NCBI GenBank assembly: GCA_041492185.1
Contig: JBGPWL010000014.1
Span: 5,413 to 69,412 of the forward strand
DNA length: 64,000 bases
Reading direction: 5' to 3'
Origin: JAOAPY01 sp041492185
Lineage (GTDB): Bacteria > Acidobacteriota > Blastocatellia > Pyrinomonadales > Pyrinomonadaceae
The position numbers and the translations under genes are program-made. A model generated the notes under the pieces. It did not search any database. It was given only the letters and a program-made list of their open reading frames with translations, and was not told the origin of the DNA. Positions 16,357 to 24,792 of this stretch are shown here, piece by piece (position 1 is the first letter of the stretch; each line of letters starts with the position of its first letter).

Positions 16357-17920
16357 GCGAAAACCTGCTCGCAAACCACCAAGTCTTTTCCGCAACTACA
16401 TCAGCTTAGTGGGAGCCGCGATTGTCATCGCGAGCGTCGTCAGCGTAACTCTGCTCTTTCTGATCGAGATAACCTCCAACGGCGAAAACCCGTATCTCGG
16501 CATCCTGACCTACATCATCTTTCCGTCGATCCTGATGTTCGGACTGACAGTTGTCGTGCTTGGCATGGTGCGGGAGCGTTGGCGAAGGAGCCGTGCTTCC
16601 GCCGACTTCCGAGCTTATCCGCGTCTCGACTTGAATGACACGCGCGCTCGCCACGCGGCTTTTACTTTTCTTGTGGTTACTTTTATTTTCGTCTCAGCCA
16701 GCGCGTTTGGCAGCTACCGGGCTTATGAATACACCGAGTCAGTAGGTTTTTGCGGTCAGACGTGTCACGTCATGAAGCCCGAGCGCACTGCTTATCAGGC
16801 CGGCGCACATGCGCGCGTTGGATGTGTCGGGTGTCACGTCGGTCCGGGCGCCAGTTGGTACGTGCGCTCGAAGCTCTCAGGCGCCTACCAACTCTACTCG
16901 GTAACCTTCAATAAATATTCGAAGCCGATCACGACGCCGGTGCACAATCTGCGTCCGGCACAGGAAACGTGTGAGCAATGTCACTGGCCCGAGAAGTTCT
17001 TCGGCGCGCAACTGAAGGTTTTCAATCGGTACGGCTATGACGAGCAGAACACGCTGCGCCAGCGTCGGATGTTGATAAACGTTGGCGGTGGAAGTCCGGC
17101 CGCGGGATTAGTAACCGGTATCCATTGGCATATGAATATCGGCAACGAAGTCACGTATATTTCGATTGACGATCACCGGCAGGTCATACCATGGGTGCGA
17201 ATCAAGGACAGGCAGGGAAACGTTACTGAATACATCGATCGCACACGTCCAATCACGCCCGAACAAATCGCCAGCGGCAACAAGCGTCGGATGGACTGCG
17301 TCGATTGTCACAATCGCCCGGCGCACAATTATCTGCCGCCGGATGTTGCCGTGGATCAGGCTTTCGTCTCGGGCAGGCTGGATCCATCACTGCCTTATTT
17401 GAAGCGTCAAGCGGTGGAAGTGCTCAGTAAGGCGTATACAACTACGCCGGAAGCGGTCAACTCGATCGCGACGAGCTTGACTGATTTCTACCGCAGTAAT
17501 TACGCGGACGTTTATTCGCAAAAGCGCGCATCGATCGACGGCGCCATAACGGAAGTGCAGCGCATCTTCCAAACTTACTTCTTTCCCGAAATGAAGACTG
17601 ATTGGCAGACACATCCGAATAATATTGGGCATCTTTATTTCGTGGGTTGTTTTCGTTGTCATGACGGCGAGCACGTGAGCAGCAGCGGCAAGGTCATTAC
17701 CAACAATTGCAACGTCTGCCACACGGTGGTCTACGACTCGGCAAGACCGGCGGACCAGAATGTCAGGACCGGACCATTCCAACATCCGGTCGATCTGGGC
17801 GCGCTTGCTGACCACAAATGCGACTACTGCCACAAAGCCAACAAGCCATTCAAACATCCGATAAACCTCGGTGACATTTCGATGTTCCAGTGTGTTGAGT
17901 GCCATCCCAGGAAACAGTGA
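16349..17920 (+). CDS. NapC/NirT-type multihaem inner-membrane cytochrome (ImcH-like)
   Basis: 523 residues: two N-terminal helices (IVIASVVSVTLLFLI and IIFPSILMFGLTVVVLGMV), a third (AAFTFLVVTFIFVSASAFG), then a periplasmic haem domain. Eight haem sites: CGQTCH followed by VM (three residues between the cysteines), then CVGCH, CEQCH, CVDCH, CFRCH, CNVCH, CDYCH and CVECH. The first sites, with FCGQTCHVMKPERTAYQ and CVGCHVGPGASWYVRSKLSG, are the NapC/NirT quinol-dehydrogenase signature. Geobacter ImcH, a NapC/NirT cytochrome needed for reduction of high-potential extracellular acceptors, is the nearest named relative I can suggest; it has seven haems, so the match is one of type. Overlaps the CbcL-like gene by 8 bases. 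Confidence 0.88.
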   Translation: MDERKPARKPPSLFRNYISLVGAAIVIASVVSVTLLFLIEITSNGENPYLGILTYIIFPSILMFGLTVVVLGMVRERWRRSRASADFRAYPRLDLNDTRARHAAFTFLVVTFIFVSASAFGSYRAYEYTESVGFCGQTCHVMKPERTAYQAGAHARVGCVGCHVGPGASWYVRSKLSGAYQLYSVTFNKYSKPITTPVHNLRPAQETCEQCHWPEKFFGAQLKVFNRYGYDEQNTLRQRRMLINVGGGSPAAGLVTGIHWHMNIGNEVTYISIDDHRQVIPWVRIKDRQGNVTEYIDRTRPITPEQIASGNKRRMDCVDCHNRPAHNYLPPDVAVDQAFVSGRLDPSLPYLKRQAVEVLSKAYTTTPEAVNSIATSLTDFYRSNYADVYSQKRASIDGAITEVQRIFQTYFFPEMKTDWQTHPNNIGHLYFVGCFRCHDGEHVSSSGKVITNNCNVCHTVVYDSARPADQNVRTGPFQHPVDLGALADHKCDYCHKANKPFKHPINLGDISMFQCVECHPRKQ

Positions 17921-17988
17921 GGGTGAGTATGTGGTGCGCTTAGGTGGCTGCCTTTTCTTAAGGCGGTGTGGAGAGAGGGCCTGTGGGG

Positions 17989-18344
17989 TCACATGTGAAA
18001 GATCAAGCTTGAGCGTTCCATCTCAATGAAATCAAAAGAATCAAAGCCTTCAACCACTCTTAGAATGGTAGATACGAACAATGCTTCCAAGCGCACGTTG
18101 TGCTAATGTTGCCAGTCGAAATGAGGAGGAGTTTCCACGGCTCTCGAGTCAAGAGAAATGACTCAACGAAATCCGAGTCTTTGGTTACGACGATGTAGTG
18201 TTCTTTGATAGACAGTTCGTTGATGATTCGGTCCGTGGTGCGATTGCCCTCAGGAAGGTCAAGCGTGTGAATCGCATCGTGTCCCGCTTGTCGTAACTGA
18301 GCAACCAGCCGTCGTGGAAGTTGGGCGTCGATGAGGAACCTCAT
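17989..18344 (-). pseudogene. DUF5615 PIN-like toxin, frameshifted
   Basis: The open frame from ATG 18344 encodes a DUF5615 PIN-like RNase fold: MRFLIDAQLPRRL with the first acidic residue, and VVTKDSDFVES with the second acidic cluster. It then runs out of frame near 18096-18101 and stops at 18060 with an unrelated tail. The neighbouring frame continues from there as NVRLEALFVSTILRVVEGFD, then FIEMERSSLIF, to a stop at 17989-17991, which is the usual DUF5615 C-terminus (an LxAL helix and a final xxLVxH strand). A 1- or 2-base indel therefore breaks an otherwise full-length gene. It overlaps the upstream DUF433 gene by 4 bases. A sequencing error could also cause this. Confidence 0.75.
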
Positions 18345-18571
18345 GCCGATACGGGCTCAATGCGCTTGACCTGGCTCAGCCGCCGGGCGAAATCCAGCGC
18401 CGCCAGAATGTCTTCTCGCTCCAAATCCTCATAGTCAGCGAGGATCTCTTCGTTGGTCATTCCTGAACTGAGCAATTCCAAAACCGTCTCGACCGGATAT
18501 CGAAGTCCACGAATGGTGGGTTTGCCGTGGCAAATCTCCGGGTCAATAGTTATTCGGTCAGCCAGATTCAT
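18341..18571 (-). CDS. DUF433-family antitoxin
   Basis: 76 residues, complete. DUF433 proteins read ITIDPEICHGKPTIRGLRYP near the N-terminus and have a C-terminal helical pair (EEILADYEDLEREDILAALDFARR), all visible here. They bind DNA through a winged helix and neutralise the DUF5615 nuclease encoded next to them. ATG 18571 starts the frame and the gene overlaps the toxin start by 4 bases, the usual coupled order. The antitoxin is intact while the toxin is frameshifted, a common route of decay. Confidence 0.85.
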   Translation of the reverse strand: MNLADRITIDPEICHGKPTIRGLRYPVETVLELLSSGMTNEEILADYEDLEREDILAALDFARRLSQVKRIEPVSA

Positions 18572-18962
18572 GTGTCACCTTGGTGAGAATTCTATCACAT
18601 GACAAGAGAATCATGTTCTTCCGAAGTCTTTGCCGATATTTTCTACTGGATCGACCTCGAAGTCGCGCCGGTTTCGCCAGGTATGCATTGCCTGATTTCG
18701 TGAAACAAGGTGCTCATATTCTCTGCGCGAGCACGACGAGAGACGTGAAGGCGCATCCTGGTTTTCTCTTTAAGCCAGCTCCTCAAAAATCCCCACACTG
18801 CGTAAAAACCCGCAGACGAAACTCCACCACGCGACCAAACATTCACACTTTCCAAGGCTCGACCGAATCGGCATATGAATTGCGATTGCTCGTCAACACA
18901 CTGGCCAGAACGGAAGACTGCGTCGCACTATCGGGACGCAATTAAACACGATTTCAAAGTCT
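18572..18962. other. 391-base gap without a convincing gene
   Basis: Lies between the divergently transcribed antitoxin and the GCS-like/CBS gene. Open frames on both strands (for example 18580-18945 on plus) lack a ribosome site, recognisable domain or amino-acid bias. It should hold the promoter for the antitoxin and for the gene starting at 18963, but I see no clear consensus box. Confidence 0.6.
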
Positions 18963-20915
18963 ATGGGCGACCATAACGTGGAACAGTTTGACGAGAAGAA
19001 AGGGCAGGCATTCATGAAGGCCGTGCTTGATGATCTGCGGGCGCTGGCTTTCATGCTGGAGAATGGTTGCGTCGAGAGCGGTGTCGCCAGAATTGGCGCG
19101 GAGCAGGAAATGTTTCTGATCGATCGAGACTTCCGACCAGCGCCGGTGTCTCTCGAAGTCCTGAAGCAAGCGAATGACGGTCGGCTTACGACTGAAATTG
19201 CCCGCTTCAATCTCGAAGCGAATCTTACGCCGCTGTTGCTGACCGGAAACTGTTTTCGGCAAATGGAAAACGAACTCAAGGAGTTGCTGGCGCTCACCCG
19301 CAAAAGCGCCGCTACGTTTGGCGCCGATGTGCTGTTGTCCGGAATCTTGCCGACGCTGCAGCAATCAGATCTAACTCAGGATAATCTGACGCCGGTCCCT
19401 CGATATCATGAGTTGGACCGCGGCGTGATTCGTCTGCGAGGCGGACCGTTTTCCATTCACATCAAAGGGCTGGACGAATTAGAGATAACGCACGACAACA
19501 TCATGATGGAATCGTGCAACACGAGTTTCCAAATCCACTTCCAAACAAATCCAGCGGAGTTTCCGGCGTACTACAACATGGCTCAGGTGATCACGGCTCC
19601 CGTTCTGGCGGTCGCTGTTAATTCACCCGTCTTGTTTGGTCATCGACTGTGGCAGGAAACGCGCGTCGCCTTGTTTCAGCACTCGGCAGATGAAAGATCG
19701 CGCCCTCAATTAGCGCGCAATCACCCGACCCGTGTCAGCTTTGGCGACAGTTGGTTGGAACATTCGGTAGTCGCGCTCTTCCACGATCAGGTCTTGCGCT
19801 TTCGGCCGATCATCATGGCTCAGCCTGATGAAGATCCATTCCAGGTTCTTGCGCGAGGCGAGACGCCAATGTTGTCCGCCTTGCGTCTGCACAACGGCAC
19901 GGTCTGGCGCTGGAACCGCGCGTGTTACGGAGTTTCAGACGGCGTCGCTCATTTGCGAATTGAAAACCGGGCATTGCCGTCTGGACCGACGATTGTTGAT
20001 GAGATTGCCAACTCTGCCTTCTTTGCCGGGTTGATGTTGTCGCTGCCGCGCGAGTACGGCGACATTTCCAAACGAATGTCGTTTGACGAAGCCAAGTCGA
20101 ACTTTTTCCGCGCGGCGCGTCATGGCCTCGATGCTCCGTTCAACTGGGTCGACGGACAGGCGTATCCCGCATCGTCGCTGGTGCTCGATCATTTACTGCC
20201 GCTGGCTCGGCAGGGCCTGGAGGGTGCAAAAGTGGAAAGCGGCGACGTGGATGAGTATCTCGGAATCGTCGAAGAGCGAGTGCGCAGCCGGCAGACCGGG
20301 GCCCGATGGATCTTGAAATCCCTGGCGGCCATGCAGGAAGCAGGACCGAAAGACAACGGTCTGCAACAACTGACATCAACAATGCTCTCCTGCCAGAAGA
20401 CGGACAAGCCGGTTCACACCTGGGCGCCGGTCAAGAAATCTGAGTCGGCGAACTGGGAGCAAGGATTCCGAACCGTGGGCCAATTCATGTCGACAGATCT
20501 CTTTACCGTCCAGCCGGGCGATCTGATCGATCTCGCGGCTAGCGTAATGGACTGGCGACACGTCAGGCACGTGCCTGTTGAAGATGAAGAAGGACGTTTG
20601 GTTGGTCTTGTGAGTCATCGCGGCCTGCTTCATCTGCTTAGCACCGGTATGCGCGAGAAGGAACTGGATGCGATCACCGTGCGGGAGATCATGGTACCAA
20701 ATCCTGTTACGGTTTCACCGTCAACTCCGACGCTGGAAGCGATGAAGATCATGCGCGAACAGCACATCGGTTGCCTGCCAGTCGTGGAGGGCAACCAACT
20801 GGTGGGTATCGTTACCTCGTTCGATTTTCTCGACGCTTCAGCGCTCCTTTTCGAGCAACATCTTGCGGTCGTGAGTGAACCAGCAAAGAAAAACGTCAAG
20901 AGGCAGAGCGCCTAG
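18963..20915 (+). CDS. Glutamate-cysteine-ligase-like domain fused to two CBS domains
   Basis: 650 residues. Residues ~1-480 belong to the GCS2-like carboxylate-amine ligase fold: IGAEQEMFLIDRDFRP with the metal/substrate Glu residues near the N-terminus, IARFNLEANLTPLLLTGNCF, HDNIMMESCNTSFQIHFQTN, and RIENRALPSGPTIVDEIAN. The C-terminal ~130 residues are a CBS pair (VGQFMSTDLFTVQPGDLID and VREIMVPNPVTVSPSTPTL), a typical nucleotide-sensing module. A ligase controlled by adenylates is a reasonable guess; the true substrate may be glutamate/cysteine or another amine. Start ATG 18963 lacks a strong ribosome site; no better start precedes it. Not a classical GshA because of the CBS part. Confidence 0.8.
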   Translation: MGDHNVEQFDEKKGQAFMKAVLDDLRALAFMLENGCVESGVARIGAEQEMFLIDRDFRPAPVSLEVLKQANDGRLTTEIARFNLEANLTPLLLTGNCFRQMENELKELLALTRKSAATFGADVLLSGILPTLQQSDLTQDNLTPVPRYHELDRGVIRLRGGPFSIHIKGLDELEITHDNIMMESCNTSFQIHFQTNPAEFPAYYNMAQVITAPVLAVAVNSPVLFGHRLWQETRVALFQHSADERSRPQLARNHPTRVSFGDSWLEHSVVALFHDQVLRFRPIIMAQPDEDPFQVLARGETPMLSALRLHNGTVWRWNRACYGVSDGVAHLRIENRALPSGPTIVDEIANSAFFAGLMLSLPREYGDISKRMSFDEAKSNFFRAARHGLDAPFNWVDGQAYPASSLVLDHLLPLARQGLEGAKVESGDVDEYLGIVEERVRSRQTGARWILKSLAAMQEAGPKDNGLQQLTSTMLSCQKTDKPVHTWAPVKKSESANWEQGFRTVGQFMSTDLFTVQPGDLIDLAASVMDWRHVRHVPVEDEEGRLVGLVSHRGLLHLLSTGMREKELDAITVREIMVPNPVTVSPSTPTLEAMKIMREQHIGCLPVVEGNQLVGIVTSFDFLDASALLFEQHLAVVSEPAKKNVKRQSA

Positions 20916-21077
20916 CCTCGACTCTGTGTAAAACCGCGCTGTGCTGTGTGAATTCGCGCAGCCAAACCAAATCGAAAGGCCCACTTGTGGAAAAAACCGT
21001 ATTGAAATCGCGGCATACACGTTGCTCTATCAGGCCGCGACCGTATCGAGTTGTCTTGGGTGGTCGTGGAGGCAATG

Positions 21078-21452
21078 ATGGCCAGAGATGATCGCGACAT
21101 TTTGGAGTTGCTAAAGGCGGAGCTCGACTTTCTTGAGAAGGGCGGCTATGGCCGCTCGGTGAGAACGCGGTGGAAAGCCACCTCACCATTTCGCGATTCG
21201 CTGACCTGTGTTAATTTCGCGCTCCACGAGAAAAAGCATCCCTGCTCAGAATGTCATCTGATCGATTTCGTTCCCTCTGACAAACAGGGCGAAGAGCTGC
21301 CGTGTCACGCCATTCCGCTGAATGCCGAAGGTGATACGGTCGATAGTCTCGAGCTGGAAGACAATCAGGCCAAGCTGGAGGAAGCGCTTAGGCAGTGGAT
21401 GCGCAGGAAGATCAAACAGATCGAAACCGAGCGGCTTTCTGGAAAACAATAA
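21078..21452 (+). CDS. Small cysteine-rich cytoplasmic protein, unknown
   Basis: About 124 residues. ATG 21078 is chosen since GGAGG lies 5 bases upstream (2 bases for ATG 21075). It has no signal peptide. Five residues of cysteine context stand out: LTCVNF, PCSECH and PCHAIP, i.e. four Cys plus His that could bind zinc or an Fe-S cluster; CSECH looks like a haem motif but without export it is unlikely to be one. The rest is charged and helical, with a C-terminal coiled stretch (LEEALRQWMRRKIKQIETE). I do not recognise a named family. It precedes the NtrC-like regulator by ~150 bases. Confidence 0.65.
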   Translation: MARDDRDILELLKAELDFLEKGGYGRSVRTRWKATSPFRDSLTCVNFALHEKKHPCSECHLIDFVPSDKQGEELPCHAIPLNAEGDTVDSLELEDNQAKLEEALRQWMRRKIKQIETERLSGKQ

Positions 21453-21531
21453 ATCAGATCATGAGCGCTGTAATCACCGAAGAAGAATGCGGCCGCGCGT
21501 CCTCGCGACGTTCGCATCGCAGGTCTGAAGT

Positions 21532-21559
21532 TTGTTGATACGCGCAACTCTCTTATAAT
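21532..21559 (+). promoter_or_regulatory. Candidate sigma-70 promoter for the NtrC-like regulator
   Basis: TTGTTG (21532-21537) and a perfect TATAAT (21554-21559) are 16 bases apart, ~40 bases before the likely GTG start at 21601. Confidence 0.5.
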
Positions 21560-21600
21560 CTAAGTCGCCGCAATTACTCCGATTGAGGGGCGACTGGAAA

Positions 21601-23028
21601 GTGGGGAAAACGGCTCTGAAGGATCAAAAGAAGATTCTCGTCGTTGACGACGAGAAGATGATCCGTTGGTCGCTGGGCGAGGCCTTGCGCGGTTGGGGGT
21701 ATCAGCCAATCGACGCTGAAACCGCCTCGGCAGCGCTGGCGTTGTTCGACGCTGAATCGCCCGCGGCAGTTCTCCTGGACATTAACTTGCCGGACGGCTC
21801 AGGCCTGGACGTGCTGCGCCAGATTCGACATCGCCAGTCTGACGTGATCGTCATCATGATCACCGCGAACGTGCTCGTCGACGAAACGATCGCGGCATTG
21901 CGCGGCGGCGCGTACGATTTCATTGGTAAGCCGATCAACCTCGAAGAGCTGCAGGTCGCGATTCGCAACGGCATCGAAGCGAGCCGGCTGCGAAAAGAAA
22001 TAAATCTGTTTCGGCGCGAACGCGCGCGGCAGTTTAACTTTGAGCAAATCATCGGTCAGTCCCCGACCATGCGCGAGATGCTGGCGCTGGCACATAAAGT
22101 CGCGGAGAGCGAAGTATCTTCCGTGCTGTTGCAGGGCGAATCGGGCACGGGAAAAGATCTGGTTGCCAAGGCCATCCATTATCATTCCGCGCGCGCCAAC
22201 TCGCCGTTTGTCGCAATCAACTGCGCGGCAATTCCGGGCACGCTGATCGAAAGCGAATTGTTTGGTTACGAGAAAGGCGCCTTCACCGACGCCAAGGCCC
22301 GCAAAGAAGGAATGTTCGAACAGGCTGAGGGCGGCACCCTCTTTCTCGACGAGATAGGCGAACTGGAGCTGAGTTTACAAGCAAAACTTTTGCGAGTGCT
22401 CGAGGAAGGTTCGTTTCGGCGCGTCGGCGGCTTGAAAGATCTGCCGTTGGATGTGCGCGTCATCGCCGCTTCTAATCGAGATCTCAGAACGGAAGGCGAA
22501 GCCGGACGTTTCCGCTCCGATCTTTTTTATCGGCTATCGGTAATTCAAATCGATATTCCGCCGTTGCGCGAGCGCGGCGATGACGTGCGCCTGTTGGCTG
22601 AGCATTACCTCGCGAGCTTCAGGGAACGACTGCGAAAAAACATCGACAGCCTTTCCGAAGAGGCCCTGGAGGCGTTTCGCAAGTATGAGTGGCCCGGCAA
22701 CGTACGCGAGCTGCGCAACGTCATCGAGCGCGCGATGATTCTGGAAGACGGCGATGAGATCTCGGCCAAGTATCTGCCGCGCTCTTTGTCTGATGATCTG
22801 CGTCGACCGACAGGCCCAGTCGGAGATGGCGCGCAATCGTCGAATCAATTTCGCCTGCCTGCCAAGGGCGTCTTGCTCGACGAAGTTGAGATGTCACTCG
22901 TGCGCCAGGCGATCGAACGCAGCGGCGGAAATCAAACGAAAGCCGCCGAACTCCTTGGAATTTCGCGCGATCAGCTTCGTTATCGGCTGAAAAAACTGGA
23001 AGAGGCCCGCGCCCAGGCGAACGGCTAA
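21601..23028 (+). CDS. Sigma-54-type response regulator, NtrC family (GAFTDA variant)
   Basis: About 475 residues: receiver domain (ILVVDDEKMIRWSL, phospho-Asp in LLDINLPDGSG), AAA+ domain with Walker A GESGTGKD and Walker B-type GGTLFLDEIGEL, and a C-terminal Fis helix-turn-helix (NQTKAAELLGISRDQLRYRL). The loop that contacts sigma-54 is usually GAFTGA; here it reads GAFTDA. GTG 21601 is preferred (AGGGG 10 bases upstream); TTG 21583 is also in frame. The next gene encodes a PAS histidine kinase, forming a two-component pair. Such pairs often control nitrogen, metal or electron-acceptor genes; the target is unknown here. Confidence 0.9.
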   Translation: MGKTALKDQKKILVVDDEKMIRWSLGEALRGWGYQPIDAETASAALALFDAESPAAVLLDINLPDGSGLDVLRQIRHRQSDVIVIMITANVLVDETIAALRGGAYDFIGKPINLEELQVAIRNGIEASRLRKEINLFRRERARQFNFEQIIGQSPTMREMLALAHKVAESEVSSVLLQGESGTGKDLVAKAIHYHSARANSPFVAINCAAIPGTLIESELFGYEKGAFTDAKARKEGMFEQAEGGTLFLDEIGELELSLQAKLLRVLEEGSFRRVGGLKDLPLDVRVIAASNRDLRTEGEAGRFRSDLFYRLSVIQIDIPPLRERGDDVRLLAEHYLASFRERLRKNIDSLSEEALEAFRKYEWPGNVRELRNVIERAMILEDGDEISAKYLPRSLSDDLRRPTGPVGDGAQSSNQFRLPAKGVLLDEVEMSLVRQAIERSGGNQTKAAELLGISRDQLRYRLKKLEEARAQANG

Positions 23029-23086
23029 TTTATCAAGCTCGGAAAACCGCGCCAGTCCCGCCCGGATACTCTATAATCTCCACTGA

Positions 23087-24604
23087 ATGCTTGATACCAC
23101 TCTGAAATATTCCAGCGAAGCAGCGCCTGCTGATACGGGCGAGCTTCAGCGCTCGCTTAAAGAAGTCGCGGACATCAAGTTTGCACTTGATCAGTCAACG
23201 ATCGTGGCGATCACCGACCAGCGCGGCATCATCACTTATGTCAACCACGAGTTTTGCCGCATCTCGAAGTATTCGCGCGACGAACTACTGGGTCAGGATC
23301 ATCGCATTGTCAATTCCGGGTTTCACTCGAAAGAATTCATTCGCGAATTGTGGACTACGATTGCCAGCGGTGAGGTTTGGAGGGGCGAACTCCGCAATCG
23401 CGCCAAAGACGGCAGCATCTATTGGGTCGACACCACGATCGTTCCATTTCTTGACTCCGACGGAAAGCCTTACCAGTACGTAGCCATTCGTCACGACATC
23501 ACGCAGCGCATGCTGGCAGAAGACGAAATCAGCCGGCAGGCTGCGCTGCTGGATGAAACACACGACGCGATTCTGGCGTGCGATCTCGACGACACGATCG
23601 TTTATTGGAACAGGGGCGCGGCGGATGTTTACGGATGGACTGCGGATGAGGCCATCGGAAAAAACGCTCGGCTATTGTTGTTCGATGACCTGCCGCCACA
23701 GTATGAAGAGGCGCAGCGCGAACTCGAAGCGACCGGACGATGGCGCGGTGAACTTAATCAAATAACCAAGGACGGACGCGCAATCATCGTCGAGAGTCGC
23801 TGGACACTGGTTCGTGACATCACGGGAACTCCGCAGCAAAGACTCGTCGTCAACACCGACATCACTGAAGAGAAGCGGCTGCAGACTGAGTTGCAACAAG
23901 CTGCCCAACTCTCGCTGGTTGGCGAACTGGCCGCCGGGTTGGCGCATGAAATCAAGAATCCGCTGGCGGGAATTCAGGGCGTCGTAGACATTCTTTTGCG
24001 GCGCCGGGACGCGAACGATCCTGAAAGCGAAGCGCTGAAAGGAATCCGCAGCGAAGTTGATCGTATCGATCAGACTGTGCGTGGGTTACTCGATCGCGCG
24101 CGGCCGCGCGGGTTGACAACCAAACCGAGCGCACTCACTGAAGTCGTCAAACGCGCCGTCAACGTTGCGCGCGGACAAGTCTTCGGTCGAACGGAAGGCG
24201 CGCGAATCAGCATTCAGCTCAATGCTCCCACCGATCCGATCATCGTCTCAATCGATGCCGCACAGATCGAAGATGCTGTGCTCAATTTGATCATCAACGC
24301 GATTGAGGCCACTGAGAATGATGGGTTGATCAACGTGCGAGTGCTCCGCTCGCCCCCGGACGAAACAATTGGCGAGGGGGACGAAGTCGTGATTGAAGTT
24401 TCGGATAGAGGCCGCGGCATCAGCGAAGAAAATCTCTCGCGCATATTCAATCCTTTCTTCACGACGACTAAAGGCGGCACAGGCCTGGGTCTGCCGGCCG
24501 TCCGCCGCATTGTTCGCGCCCACGTGGGCCGGGTCGAAGTCGAGTCAACGCCGGGCGAGGGTTCGACTTTCACGATTCATCTTCCCTCAAACTCTCTGGG
24601 GTAA
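23087..24604 (+). CDS. PAS-domain sensor histidine kinase (NtrB-like)
   Basis: 505 residues with no transmembrane helix, so cytoplasmic. Two PAS domains (residues ~40-150, with the typical ITDQRGIITYVNHEFCRIS start and DGSIYWVDTTIVPF core; and ~155-265, ILACDLDDTIVYWNRGAADVY), then a dimerisation/phospho-acceptor motif GLAHEIKNPLAG and a HATPase domain (NLIINAIEAT, DRGRGISEENLSRIFNPFFT, GTGLGLPAVRRIV). It likely phosphorylates the regulator encoded 58 bases upstream. A TATAAT at 23072-23077 just ahead of the start has no clear -35 partner. The input (oxygen, redox or small molecule through PAS) cannot be told. Confidence 0.92.
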   Translation: MLDTTLKYSSEAAPADTGELQRSLKEVADIKFALDQSTIVAITDQRGIITYVNHEFCRISKYSRDELLGQDHRIVNSGFHSKEFIRELWTTIASGEVWRGELRNRAKDGSIYWVDTTIVPFLDSDGKPYQYVAIRHDITQRMLAEDEISRQAALLDETHDAILACDLDDTIVYWNRGAADVYGWTADEAIGKNARLLLFDDLPPQYEEAQRELEATGRWRGELNQITKDGRAIIVESRWTLVRDITGTPQQRLVVNTDITEEKRLQTELQQAAQLSLVGELAAGLAHEIKNPLAGIQGVVDILLRRRDANDPESEALKGIRSEVDRIDQTVRGLLDRARPRGLTTKPSALTEVVKRAVNVARGQVFGRTEGARISIQLNAPTDPIIVSIDAAQIEDAVLNLIINAIEATENDGLINVRVLRSPPDETIGEGDEVVIEVSDRGRGISEENLSRIFNPFFTTTKGGTGLGLPAVRRIVRAHVGRVEVESTPGEGSTFTIHLPSNSLG

Positions 24605-24792
24605 CCGGTCACGATCGCGCCATCTTCCGCTGAGCGCCAGGCAAACGCACCTCGCCCAGGACGCTGCGGAAAGTTGCTCAAGACAGTGCGCGAAACCTCG
24701 CACCAATAACAACTCAATTTCATCGGCTCTCTGTGATTTCACTGCAATTCGAAGTGGCACATGCGTTGCGCCTTTGTGACCAGGAGGCAGCA

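Noticed and set aside
18580..18945. Open frame of 121 codons upstream of the GCS-like gene
   Set aside because: No ribosome site, no recognisable domain and composition unlike coding neighbours; treated as a gap.
21246..21257. CSECH in the small Cys-rich protein as a haem site
   Set aside because: No signal peptide, so periplasmic haem attachment is improbable.
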